DNA from: Perca fluviatilis
Taxonomy: Eukaryota; Chordata; Actinopteri; Perciformes; Percidae
Direction of reading: 5' to 3'
Length of the DNA stretch: 64,000 nucleotides
Assembly: GCF_010015445.1 (NCBI RefSeq)
Contig: NC_053127.1
Coordinates: 5,962,504-6,026,503 of the forward strand
The notes under the pieces were generated by a model. It was not told where the DNA came from, ran no database searches, and saw only the letters and a list, made by a program, of their open reading frames with translations. Both the position numbers and the translations under genes were made by a program. This document shows, one piece after another, positions 21,585-32,171 of this stretch (position 1 is its first letter; every line of letters starts with the position of its first letter).

Positions 21585-23034
21585 CATACTACCGGTTTGG
21601 ACTCACCTTCTCATTCAATGCGTTTTCTTTATTTTCATGACTATTTACATTGTAGATTCTCACTGAAGGCATCAAAACTATGAATGAACACATATGGAAT
21701 TATGCACTTAACAAAAAAGTGTGAAATAACTGAAAACGTGTTATATTTTAGATTCCTCAAAGTAGCCACCCTTTGCTTTTTTGATAGCGCTGCAAACCCT
21801 TGGTGTTCTCTCAATGAGCTTCATGAGGTAGTCACCTGAAATGGTTTTCACTTCACAGGTGTGCCTTGTCAGGGTTAATTAGTGGAATTTTTTCCCTTAT
21901 TAATGGGGTTGGGACCATCAGTTGTGTTGTGCAGAAGTCAGGTTGATACACAGCCGACAGCCCTATTGGACAACTGTTAGAATTCATATTATGGCAAGAA
22001 CCAATCAGCTAAGTAAAGAGAAACGAGTGGCCATCATTACTTTAACAAATGAAGGTCAGTCAGTCCAGAAAATTGCGAAAACTTTGAATGTGTCCCCAAG
22101 TGCAGTTGCAAAAACCATCAAGCGCTACAACGAAACTGGCTCACATGAGGACCGCCCCAGGAAAGGAAGACCAAGAGTCACCTCTGCTGCTGAGGATAAG
22201 TTCATCCGAGTCACCAGCCTCAGAAATCACAAGTTAACAGCAGCTCAGATTAGAGACCAGATGAATGCCACATAGAGTTCTAGCAGCAGACGCATCTCTA
22301 GAAGAACTGTTAAGAGGAGACTGCCCAAATCAGGCCTTCATGGTCAAGTAGCTGCTAGGAAACCACTGCTAAGGAGAGGCAACAAGCAGAAGAGATTTGT
22401 TTGGGCCAAGAAACACAAGGAATGGACATTAGACCAGTGGAAATCTGTGCTTTGGTCTGATGAGTCCAAATTTGAGATTTGTTTGGTTCCAACCGCCTTG
22501 TCTTTGTGCGAAGCATGGAGGAGGAGGTGTGATGGTGTGGGGGTGCTTTGCTGGTGACACTGTTGGGGAGTTATTCAAAATTGAAGGCATACTGCAACCA
22601 GCATGGCTACCACAGCATCCTGTAGCGACATGCCATCCCATCCGGTTTTGCATTTAGTTGGACCATCATTTATTTTTCCACAGGACAATGACCCCAAACA
22701 CACCTCCAGGCTGTGTAAGGGCTACTTGACCAAGAAGGAGAGTGATGGAGTGCTGCGCCAGATGACCTGGCCTCCACAGTCACCGGACCTGATCCCAATT
22801 GAGATGGTTTGGGGTGAGCTGGACCGCAGAGTGAAAGCAAAAGGGCCAACAAGTGCTAAGCATCTCTGAGAACTCCTTCAAGACTGTTGGAAAACCATTT
22901 CAGGTGACTACCTCTTGAAGCTCATCAAGAGAATGCCAAGAGTGTGCAAAGTAGTAATCAGAGCAAAGGGTGGCTACTTTGAGGAATCTAAAATATAAGA
23001 CATGTTTTCAGTTATTTCACACTTTTTTGTTACT
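21585..23034 (+). mobile_element. Second Tc1/mariner transposon, 3' truncated
   Basis: The left end (TACTACCGGTTTGGACTCACC) starts directly after the TA that closes the first Tc1 element. The inner part of its long inverted repeat (GTGTGAAATAACTGAAAACG) recurs inverted at about 22998-23028, after which similarity stops. About 125 bp of the right terminus is therefore missing. The repeats are over 200 bp, as in IR/DR-type fish Tc1 elements, and it is a different subfamily from its neighbour. Confidence 0.9.
21991..22998 (+). pseudogene. Tc1 transposase pseudogene (stops, frameshifts, deletion)
   Basis: It begins MARTNQLSKEKRVAIITLTN with the paired-like HTH and a GRP-type hook (RKGRPRV). An in-frame stop occurs at 22273-22275. 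After it the frame recovers (RRISRRTVKRRL, then LWSDESKFEI with the first catalytic Asp). A deletion removes the segment between about FEI and the GGGGVMVWGCF block. Further frame changes precede QDNDPKHTSR and SPDLIPIEMVW, which hold the second Asp and the Glu. The last stop is at 22996-22998. More decayed than its neighbour. Confidence 0.92.
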
Positions 23035-23417
23035 GTACTGTACATGCACACATTACACTCACACACTGCCTGCGGTTGAACTGCGGTCAAACTGTCAAAC
23101 TAGGCAGCGCAGATAAAATATGAATTAATATTCTATAACTGCATAGCTTATTTCTCGCCTCAAAATATTTCAGAAACATATTTTTGAGTAAGGTTCGCTT
23201 CGGACAGTTTTGGCTCTGTCACAAACTTTCAGTACTGAAAAAAGTTATTTTTATTAACGTTACCTACTGAACCTTTAGCACGCAGATCTTGCTGGTGCTG
23301 CAGCTGCTGGTAGATTTAACTGGCATGTTTATGTAAACTATATCGTCCAGAGATCTTCAACAGGGGGTTCAGGACCCATAGGGGGTCGTTATTTTTCAAA
23401 AATGAGTAAGGTAGTCA
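23035..23417. other. Unassigned sequence
   Basis: Nothing recognised. The part near 23350-23410 (AGATCTTCAACAGGGGGTTC, GACCCATAGGGGGTC) resembles the end of a hAT-type MITE but is too short to place. Confidence 0.35.
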
Positions 23418-23934
23418 CTAAAGGCTGATTTATGTTTCTGTGTCGAATCAACGGCGTACACCCGCAGAACCCTCTCCGAGCCCTCCGTCGTAGCTCGACG
23501 TGCACCTCCAAAAATGTGTAACTTCGTGTTGAGGCGACGCAGACTGCAAGGACTGTGATTGGTCAACTGGTCCCGTGTGTTGATAGTTGGTGTTTCAAGC
23601 AGCCTACTGTGGGGAGTAGCAACATGCTAGTTCACTGACATCAGCTTATTATCTATTTGTAAAGTATCAGTAACGTATGTCAGTAACGTTTTGAAATTAG
23701 AACTTCGCCAGCAAGCAGTACTTTGTGAGCAGTTGTGCTAAAGTTTGCTTGCTAACATAACAAACTGGCTGGCAGACACCTCGCAAAAGCCACAGACCCC
23801 CTAGCATTATGGCAGTGAAATGCACCACGATGCAAAGCAACCCTAACGCAGAGCTCCGAAAGGGTCACGACGCCGTAGGAGCGACACCATAGCTACGGCG
23901 TGGAGTTGACGCAGAAGCATAAAACAGCCTTTAG
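23418..23934. mobile_element. Non-autonomous element with about 40-bp inverted repeats
   Basis: A 517-bp element with ends CTAAAGGCTGATTTATGTTT and the inverted AAGCATAAAACAGCCTTTAG. The arms continue through GTCAACGCCGTA-like words (GAATCAACGGCGTA on the left, TACGGCGTGGAGTTGACGC on the right). No clear target duplication and no ORF of interest, so the superfamily is unassigned. Confidence 0.8.
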
Positions 23935-24330
23935 GCCATCCACAGATATCCTAAGGATTCTATGCACTGAAAAGGTATGCATAAGTCTATGTGTCTCTCT
24001 TTCAGCTAAGGGATCCTTGGCTTAAAAAAGACCCTTGATTTAGACTAATTAACACATTTTAGCAACTCACGCACTGATCGAATTCAGTCAATTTATTCTA
24101 AACTTTGATTCAAAACAGTCACACTTTAAAGCCTTCTCTAGTCTGGCCTTGTCTGGTTCCAAGTGAACTCAAATGTCTTTTAATGTGATTTCCAACAAAA
24201 AGTAATTGCCCAAAAATGTTTTAATTTTCATTCAAACACGATCTATTTTCCTGCTTCTGTGGATGTAGAAATCGATCTGTGTCCCTCCTGTGATTAATTT
24301 CTCCCTGTATGGTTGTTGAACACTGACTAT
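23935..24330. other. Unique sequence
   Basis: No feature recognised. Confidence 0.35.
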
Positions 24331-24926
24331 GTTTATGTGCATATAATATTTCGGTTTTTGCCCTCATTCTGAAAAAGACTATATTCCAACTAAGCTGTTT
24401 AAATCGCTATTGAAAGTGAATATTCCTCTAATATTCCTGTTCACATGCAGCCGTGCAAAATACGATTTTTTTTAAAGTTTTCCAGTGATGTAGGACTTGT
24501 GTGAACACAGCGTCCCTCTGTCATTCCTTCAACCAGCTTCTAGAAAAGGTTGGCTCATATCCAAAAGCCTGTTGATATCCACGTCTGCAATATCAGGTCT
24601 GCAGCATTGCAAACAATTGGCTGGTTGTTTTGTGTACAGTAACCATAGCAATGCACAGAGCTGACCATAAGCCGGAAACAGGCAAGAGGCCATAAACTGC
24701 GGTAAAACCCCAGATTGAGACGCATATTCTGAATGCGCTGTATACATGTCCAAAGAATGCTTCTAAAACCTGAATAATACCAGAATATCCCACATGTCTT
24801 TTGGAAAATGTTATCTTGGGAAAAAGACCTTATTCTGAATATCCAACTGCTGTTTGCATGACTTGAATCAAATTCGGAATATTGTCATATTCGGAATAGT
24901 AGTGGAATATTGGTGTGCATGAAACT
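24331..24926. mobile_element. Non-autonomous inverted-repeat element (GTTTATGTGCA end)
   Basis: The left end TGTTTATGTGCATATAATAT and the right end GGAATATTGGTGTGCATGAAA are imperfect inverted copies. Sub-terminal AATATTCC/GGAATATT words occur at both ends. The interior has no transposase signature and I saw no target duplication. Confidence 0.65.
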
Positions 24927-25276
24927 CTTTTTCTTTCACCAAACCCTGACATTTACCACTGCTGTTTTATTTCAATGAGTGATAAAAAGTCATAAGCCCA
25001 TTGAGGCTGAAATATATCACTGACCGTGAAGACACATCTTTATTCATCTCTTTTTGCCATTCTGTGTGCTCTTATTACTGCATCATTTAGTCCCCAGCAG
25101 GATGTTATTCCACATATTGTAAATCACAGCTCATTTTCTTAGCCAACTCTGCAAGAATAAATGGAAGTGCCCATTTATCTTTTGTTAATATAATGTTTCG
25201 TCCTACAGTGTGTGATGAGCTTTCATCAATTACAGTAACGTATCAAACTGGGCTTCCAACATCGGGAAGTATCTCT
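24927..25276. other. Unique sequence
   Basis: No repeat, gene or RNA recognised. Confidence 0.35.
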
Positions 25277-26027
25277 TTAAAGTGCTCATATAATACTCAT
25301 TTTAAGGTTCATAATTGTATTTAGAGGTTATATCAGAATAGGTTTACATGGTTTAATTTTCAAAAAACACCATATATTTGTTGTACTGCACATTGCTGCA
25401 GCTCCTCTTTTCACCCTGTGTGTTGAGCTCTCTGTTTTTAGCTACAGAGTGAGGCATCGCACTTCTGTTCCATCTTTGTTGGGAGTCGCACATGCTCAGT
25501 ACCTAGGTAAGGACTACTAGCCAGTCAGAAGCAGAGTATGAGGGCATGCCCTGACAGTACCTAGGTAAGGACTACTAGCTAGTCAGAAGCAGAGTATGAG
25601 GGCGTGCCCTGACAGTACCTAGGTAAGGACTACTAGCCAGTCAGAAGCAGATTATGAGGGCGTGTCCTGACAGTACCTAGGTAAGGACTACTAGCCAGTC
25701 AGAAGCAGAGTATGAGGGCGTGTCCTGACAGTACCTAGGTAAGGACTACTAGCCAGTCAGAAGCAGAGTATGAGGGCGTGCCACGCTAGCAGCTAGGCGA
25801 GCATTATAACGTGTGTTACAAAGTGACCACGTTTGTCTCTGAAGTAAAGGCTGGACTACAATAGAGCTGTTTGGAGCAGTTGGTGAACAGTGTTTTCTGT
25901 GGGAGATGTTAACTCCCTCTGGGGGGGACTTTGGGCTTTTTCACTTTGTAAACCTATAACGTGCACAAAAAGATAACACAATCAAGGTTAAGGGAAAAAG
26001 CCAAATAGTATAATATGAGCACTTTAT
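25277..26027 (+). mobile_element. Family B piggyBac-like MITE with expanded minisatellite
   Basis: The left border TTAAAGTGCTCATATAATAC and the right end ATAATATGAGCACTTTA are inverted repeats. The right TTAA has mutated to TTAT. It is collinear with the 8934-9452 copy in opposite orientation. It is about 230 bp longer because one internal 58-bp segment is present nearly five times (25498 to about 25782). Confidence 0.88.
25498..25782 (+). repeat. 58-bp minisatellite, about 4.9 copies
   Basis: Units start at 25498, 25556, 25614, 25672 and 25730 with AGTACCTAGGTAAGGACTAC and run through GCAGAGTATGAGGGCGTG. Units differ by only one to three substitutions. The other two family B copies have this segment once, so the array arose after this copy inserted or in its immediate source. 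Confidence 0.95.
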
Positions 26028-26220
26028 GGGATTCTGCAACTCCAGTAGTTTGTGGAACACTTATTCCTCTGCACACTTAACTTTTCCTGGCAGAAAAGAA
26101 AAAATCATCACTGCCTGAGTGCAGAATTTTCTTTCATGGTGTGAATTTTTGTGTGATTTAAAAAAAAATAGAAGCATGATATGCAGGGTTTCTGTGTGAA
26201 GTATTTTTCTTTAAGACAAT
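26028..26220. other. Short unassigned spacer
   Basis: Nothing recognised. Confidence 0.3.
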
Positions 26221-26964
26221 TGTCAGGGTTTGTGCAGGCTTGGACCCAAAATGTAGAAAGGGTAGAGATGAGGAGGCAGCTTGAAGGTTTTGAAGGTTAA
26301 TTAACTTAAAACGGCTACAGCAAAATGTGTCCTGAATCAAACAGGTCAAAAACTGGCAAAAGGAATATCCACACAAAAATCCAAAACACTCAGAAACCAG
26401 AAGACTAAAAATAACCAAAACACTAGGAATCAAACCGCAAAGGGAGAGATGCAGGGATTCACGTCAGAACGATCAGACAACAGACAAAGAGAGCACAGAG
26501 ACTAAGGCCCTGTTTACACGATGACGCTCGTTGGTGAAAACTAAATTCTTTTTTATCGTTTGTGCCTTCGTTTATACGGCGACGGCGTTTTGGGGGCTTA
26601 AAAATGCTCCACCGTCGCGTGGACAACAAAACTAATCTCCGAGATGCTAAATATGCCTTTCAGCTGTGTAAATATCTAACGTTAGCAAAAGAACATATTC
26701 ATAAATTATTTAAATATAACTTTTCATCCATCTACACGTTCACTACACGTTCAAACAAGGCCACGCCCCTTTAGGAGACGGGACGTGTGTACTGTTTCAT
26801 ACCATTGAAATGCGCTATCTTTAGTATAGAGGATCTTTGGTACAGAGAAAAAACGAACAGGGAACAACACTGCAAAACAGGAAACGGTGAACAAATGACA
26901 GGAAAACAAGTAAAACAGGAAATAAATTAACAAAATAAAACAAATGAAAACCACAATCATAACA
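26221..26964. mobile_element. LTR-like or inverted-repeat element (TGTCAGG...CATAACA)
   Basis: It begins TGTCAGGGTTTGTGCAGG and ends ACCACAATCATAACA, imperfect inverted copies of each other. An A-rich body contains many AAACCAGAA / AAAACACTAGG-like words. Its layout resembles 39288-40036 (GGACCCAAAATG here, GAACCCAAATGC there). About 26506-26820 is a different insertion. No coding capacity. Confidence 0.5.
26506..26820 (+). mobile_element. Insertion beginning GGCCCTGTTTACACGATGAC
   Basis: The start GGCCCTGTTTACACGATGAC, followed by GTTTATACGGCGACGGCGTTTTG, is the style of fish DNA transposon termini built on a 'first/last displaced' GGCC end. The opposite terminus is not recognised, so the right limit is approximate. 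No ORF with a domain. Confidence 0.45.
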
Positions 26965-28019
26965 GTAGATTCAATGAAAAAAATTTAAAAATAAACATGC
27001 AAAACATTCAGCCCGATGAAAACTCTTTTCATTGCATTGAACTTTTGGCAATCGTCCCTATCAGTTATGATATTTTTTACTTGTTAAATGAATTACATTC
27101 AGAAGCCAAAATCAACAGCAGACAGCTTTCAACCAAGTTGAGTTTGGGGATTTGATTCGGAATAAGTTTAACCACTTACCTGGAAGTGAAAGACAAAGGT
27201 GAACATGTAAAACTGTCAAACAAAAATGCAAACTGAATTGTAAAAACGTGTGGATGCACAACTAAGTACTCCAAATATAATTCATCCAAATAAGGGCTTA
27301 AAAACTAGGTTTAACTCTGGATTTATTTCAAACATCCCTTATGGAAAATAAGGCTTTGCTTGTAAATGTATTCCTGTTTTCTGTGGGAGAAGCAGGGATA
27401 ACTTTGTGGCGGCACACAAAGTGCTGAGACATAGTGCTGCCAGCACCAAGAGCAGCTTACTGTCCTATCGCAGTTGGAGTCCAATCTGACAGATAAGCAT
27501 TCCTGCCATCCCATGTCTCCATGTTTCCACTGCTGCTGTGAAGAAAAGTGGGATGTCAGGAGCATGTAAGTGTTTTTAAAAAAGTCAGCTTGTGTCATGA
27601 AGTTTGCTGGATTGGAACGGCTGCAACAGATTTCCCCACTTAATAAGCTATGCCTTCCGGATTCTCTTGAAAATGCAGGCAATATCCTGCAAAATAGTGA
27701 TTGGAGAAAGTGATAGGTTGCTCTGCTATAATGACGTCTAACAGCTTCATTAAAAATATTTGGATGTTTTTCTTTCAATACAAGTTGAAGTTGTGCGATT
27801 TAACTGAAATTGCCTGCTGAAATTAAGTAAGAGGTTTATCATGAATACATATTTTCTACAGGGTTTTGGCCATATGTCAATTACAGATATCTGTTGTAGG
27901 GCTGCATATTGCACTCCATTTAAAGCTGTTGTAATTCTGCCTTTTACCCAGTAAACAAATATTATATTTAAAATAGTAAATAAAATACACATACATTGTA
28001 CCACATTGTGTTGTATTGT
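26965..28019. other. Unique island with the longest unassigned ORF
   Basis: It contains a 151-codon minus-strand ORF (27323-27778) without recognisable domain, signal peptide or coding bias that I can judge. The segment 27400-27750 is evenly composed and non-repetitive, so it may be conserved non-coding DNA rather than a gene. Confidence 0.35.
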
Positions 28020-28185
28020 TTAGGGAGCAAAGAAAAGGAGAAAAATGGGAATTTTTTTGGAAAAGTGACAAAAACGTCAGAAAAAGCGCCCAAAACATCG
28101 GAAAAAGTGCCAAAAATTAAGAAGAAAATTACAAAAAAAACACAAGAAAGACAAAAACGCCAAAAACGTCAAAAACGTCACCTCC
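28020..28185 (+). repeat. Degenerate A-rich minisatellite (AAAAACGTC type)
   Basis: Loose repeats of AAAAAGTGACAAAAACGTCAG and AAAACATCGGAAAAAGTGCC. The same kind of array is at 51665-51945. The Lys/Thr-rich ORF across it is an artefact of the repeat. Confidence 0.75.
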
Positions 28186-28865
28186 TGTACATGACCATAC
28201 TCCAGGTATGTGCCCACTAACATCAAGAGAAGCTTTGCATTTCTGTCTGTGGATTTTCATAACCCATATGTGTGTAATTAAAAGGCGGACTCCTCGGCGC
28301 GTGTCCAGGGGCTGCACCTGTCCCACATTGGGCTCTTTGTGCTGATCTGGGCCAGCAGATCCCTGACACGCCTACTGAGCAGCTTCTGCACACGCTCAGT
28401 GTGTGCTGCAGGCACGAGTCAGTCAGGATCTCATCATTTTTTGGGGAAAAACTGTTCAGCAGAATCTGTCAATGTAACAGTCTACACAGGTTTGGGTATA
28501 TTGTTTAATTAATATGTACTTCCATGAAACAAACTAAAGCAAAATTCTGCGTAGACCCTCGCACTGTAAAAAACAAAAACAAGGCCACATCAAAAATAAG
28601 TAAAACAATAATGATTACAATGTGTTTTTTGCTTGTAATAAGTTCAAACAATCTGCCAAAAGAACAAGTGATAATACACTCGTTAAGATTTCTTGAATTA
28701 AGATACGATATTCAAACAAGATGATTCATCTTTTACAAATAACACAGCAGCTTAAAAACCTTATGAGATGTATAAAAAGAAGCTTGTTTCATTTGAGATA
28801 TGACTCCAAGCAAGATGTTTTAAACACTCTTTCACTTAACAAGATATTTAAGATGCAACTGTCGA
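28186..28865. other. Unassigned sequence
   Basis: No gene recognised. The part 28300-28430 is GC-richer. The part 28540-28850 is AT-rich. Confidence 0.35.
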
Positions 28866-29157
28866 GGCGTCCACATGATACAAGCGTACGTGACAGCGCA
28901 CCATCACCCCCTCCTCCACGCAGTTGCTAGTAGCCAAGGAGGACACGGAGGATTAAAAAAAACATGACGGACTCTTCAGAATAGGAAATTATCTTCACTC
29001 GAGTTTCTTAGCGGGAAAGACGACACAATCTTCTGAACATAGCCATACTGACAAATCCAGACAGAGTTGTGTGGAGCTGATAGTCTTAATTAGCTTTGTA
29101 GCAACTCATTTGGCAATGGCTTGAATGTAACGGACGTTCGTTAATATCAAAAAGTTA
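28866..29157 (-). mobile_element. Family C MITE, end-truncated
   Basis: An inverted match to 5733-6078 and 60804-62005 (CTAGTAGCCAAGGAGGACAC, GACGACACAATCTTCTGAAC, GTTGTGTGGAGCTGATAGTC, TTGGCAATGGCTTGAATG). Both TTAA termini are missing. Confidence 0.75.
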
Positions 29158-29471
29158 AGTGTTATTAGATACTTTTGCTAGAAATTAGATGAATATACTT
29201 GGTAAGATTTAGCTTTTTTTGCAGTGTGGCTCATCGGTTGCTTAGTTACATCACAAAAGTCAGTTTGATTTAGCTTCTAAAGAGCAGATGAAGCCGTAGC
29301 CCTACTAGTCACTGGGTTTATCATGATTTATTGCCATTACGGCTCCCTTTTAATTTCTTTTTCAGAGAAATATAAGGCCTTCTAACCTTTTGCCTTAGGC
29401 AGCGAGTAACCACAATGATTCCACTGCTTACGTACAGCATTCAGGACAAAGACAAATCAAGACAAAACATT
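29158..29471. other. Unassigned sequence
   Basis: Nothing recognised. Confidence 0.3.
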
Positions 29472-29600
29472 AGGCAAGGCAAAGCAAACTTATTTGTATA
29501 GAAAACTTTCAACAAGGACATTCAAAATGCTTTACACAAGACTTAAAGGCATTAAGACAAGAAACACAAGGCCATTTAAAATATGCATTCATAGGATTTA
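29472..29600 (-). mobile_element. L2-like LINE 3' tail fragment
   Basis: On the minus strand it has the TAAAGCATTTTGAATGTCC and AAATAAGTTTGC-type terminal module seen at 688-757 on the plus strand. The first bases (GGCAAGGCAAAGCAAAC) correspond to the GCC-rich tail. Sequence farther into the element is not recognisable as coding. Confidence 0.65.
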
Positions 29601-29811
29601 AAAAGATTGGAATACAGTAAAATTAAAATGACTACATGATTACAGCTACACTGCAGTGCAAGATATGAATACACAGTCCCAACGTTCACTTGCCGTAGCA
29701 AACAGAAACCCCTCTTAGGCCATAAAACTTAAGTTGAAAGGGGGTGAATCAGTAATAATCTTGCTGCTGCACTGTTGTGTTGGTTTCAGTAAAAATAAAA
29801 AATAAAATGGT

Positions 29812-30647
29812 GAGTCTATTTGCACCCCTGGTACAATTAGCAGTGTATGCTATTCGTACCCTGGTGCAAATAGAAATGAATGCTATTCGTACCCTGCCGG
29901 TGCACACAGCAATGTGTTCTATTAATACCCCGTCTGGTACAAATATCAATGTATGCTATTTGCACCCCTGTTCATTTACAGTACCGTGGCATATATTTAC
30001 ACACAGTTAGTCATACTACTCATGTATTACACCTTTTTGGAATATTATTGCCCTGACATTCTTACCCTAACCATAACCATCCCACTCCTATTGCCTAAAC
30101 CTAACCAACCCAACCAGAGCAGGCATATTCATGAGTCTTCCCCTACCACCCTGCAAAAAAAATGTCGCATTCGCGGGCCCTGACTTGCGCAATTGCATGC
30201 TAATTATCCAATCCAAACTGACAAAAATAAGATCACCTCACCAGACTCCCAGACTGAAGCTCAGTGTCCTAACCACTCACCTAGCAGTTCTTACAGAATG
30301 TTGTACAACTGTTTACAACTTGGTGTCTTCAAGACTTGGTTGCTAGGTAACCATACTGTATACAAAAAATAGGTACTAATTAACAAACTAACGGTTGTAT
30401 GCTTTCACTGAAGACAGCGCAACTGTAGTATCCATTTTCCGCTAGAAATTCAATTGTTATAAACTTTAGAGACAAAACTTTCCTAATATGGCTACATGTC
30501 ATGGAACATATATCTACGGTCATGGAAAATGAACGTCCGCCATGATTTCGGTGCACGCGAGCAACGTGTTTTTGTTGTTACGTCACAGGGTGTGAATAGC
30601 TCAGCTGTGTGGCCGAGGCTATTCGTACCGGGGGTGCAAATAGACAG
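29812..30647. mobile_element. Inverted-repeat element with sub-terminal tandem repeats
   Basis: 23-bp terminal inverted repeats match at 20 of 23 (core TCTATTTGCACCCC; left 29812-29834, right 30625-30647). Behind the left end are four to five degenerate units of about 34-37 bp, each starting CTATTNGYACCC and ending near CAATGTATG. The right end has one such motif (GCTATTCGTACC). No transposase was found and no clear target duplication. Superfamily unknown to me. Confidence 0.75.
29815..29970 (+). repeat. 34-37-bp degenerate tandem repeat
   Basis: Units begin near 29817, 29850, 29883, 29919 and 29956 with CTATTTGCACCC, CTATTCGTACCC, CTATTCGTACCC, CTATTAATACCC and CTATTTGCACCC. Part of the element at 29812-30647. 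Confidence 0.8.
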
Positions 30648-31112
30648 TCCGAAAAAAAAAGATTTTGAGCTTGGGAATCAAATAATTAAAAATGGTTTGA
30701 CTGCCAAACCCCGGACGTTTAATTAAGCTAAACAATTTAGTGTTTAATTAAAAAGCACTCTTTGCCAATTTAATGTGTTTTGGGAAGAGAGACTGTGGCT
30801 GAAGAGTAATTGGTATCAAATAGTTAAAATGTTGGTTCATTCTTCTACAGAAGAGGCGTATGGGGGAGAGGGGGTAGTAGAACAGGGGCACCGACCCTGT
30901 CTGTCCTAGGTATCATCTCTCCTATCTGAATTTGTCCACCTATAGCTAGCGATAGCACGGTAGCAGCCAGCGACAGTCCGACTCATAAAATATACGGCTA
31001 CTACCACAGCCCGTAAGGGGGATAAAATGCATGCCCAATCATAAATCAATAAACTTTTTTTAAAATCATTATTTCATGTCAAATTATTGATTTATTTGGT
31101 AAGTAGCCATGT
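30648..31112. other. Unassigned sequence
   Basis: No gene, RNA or repeat family recognised. Confidence 0.3.
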
Positions 31113-31243
31113 ATTAAGCGGGATAATGTAGAGCAAGGAAGTTGTTATAGTGAATACAACCCCCTCAGGCTGATTCAAGACCTGGTCACCCTGTCGGGGT
31201 TGCATTCGCTATAACAACCGCCTGGTTCTACATTATCCCTTAC
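31113..31243. mobile_element. Palindromic MITE, about 130 bp
   Basis: Two arms of about 48 bp (TTAAGCGGGATAATGTAGA outward and AACCCC inward on the left, their inverted copies on the right) surround a short centre. A few mismatches are present. It has no coding capacity and would form a long hairpin in RNA or extruded DNA. Confidence 0.82.
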
Positions 31244-32163
31244 ATAAATATATGTTTTTGATAAGCTCCTTTTGGTATTTGACAGTCACTTTTCTTTGAC
31301 TTTTCGTTGACTGCTTTGCAAGTTTCAGCGGCAAAGGTCTGCAAGTACTGTCAATACTTACAAAAGGCTCATATGCCAACAACAATGTCAGACCCAAAGT
31401 ACAAAAGAAGTCAAGTGTAAACGCTCTGGTTCTTCAAAGCTAGTCTCTCGTTTTTGTCTCCGTCCATCCATCTTTCTCTCCTCCAGAGTCTTGTTATCTC
31501 AGTCTTTGGTCAGTGGAGGATGTCAAGATGCCCGGTGTGAGACAGAATAGATTGCCCATTAACCCTGACTTCAAAACAAACTAACAAGCAACACAACCCG
31601 GGACTCGAGTGAAATATGAAAGCCTGCCATGCTCACTGGGCTAAAAAAAAAAAAAAAAAAAGGCAAAAAAACCTAACAGCGGCAGTCAAGTGACTCATCT
31701 TCTAATGAGCCGAGGGGCTTGAAAACAGCATGTCAAGGAGTTAATCATTTTAATACTCACACTGACAATGTAAGAAACAATTAAAGTGTTAACTAATAGT
31801 CAATGTTTTTATAATGATCAAAAGATAAACAGCCGTGGGGATCCATATCCAGCCGGGATATTTTAAGTGTTTTTCACTCTTCATTAACTCCTGTTGTCTG
31901 AAAAACAAATGCAAACTGAGGTCATGTTCACCTTGAATCTTCACAGACATTGGAAACATCCACACCTTAATTAAAGGCTGCCGCATTTTGATCATTCCTG
32001 TATGTACGGAGATTGTTCTTCTTGTTATGTGGAATCCTTGACAGAGTGCAATTGGCCCACCAAATAATTAGCATTCAGGTAGAGACTAAAGGAAGAATAA
32101 AGTGTGTGTTCATGTGATTTAAAAATCACTGTAGCTCGTTGTATGAATGCACGAATGTATCTG
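31244..32163. other. Unassigned sequence with poly-A tract
   Basis: Poly-A at 31643-31661. No retrogene was seen upstream of it. Otherwise no feature recognised. Confidence 0.35.
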
Positions 32164-32171
32164 CTGGTATG

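Noticed and set aside
25498..25782. Regularly spaced repeats that could suggest a CRISPR array
   Set aside because: Units are directly adjacent with no unique spacers, lie in a eukaryotic MITE, and no cas genes are present.
27323..27778. 151-codon minus-strand ORF, the longest with no transposon similarity
   Set aside because: No domain, no plausible family, no splice or promoter context. An ORF of this length can occur by chance in 64 kb. Left as unassigned sequence.
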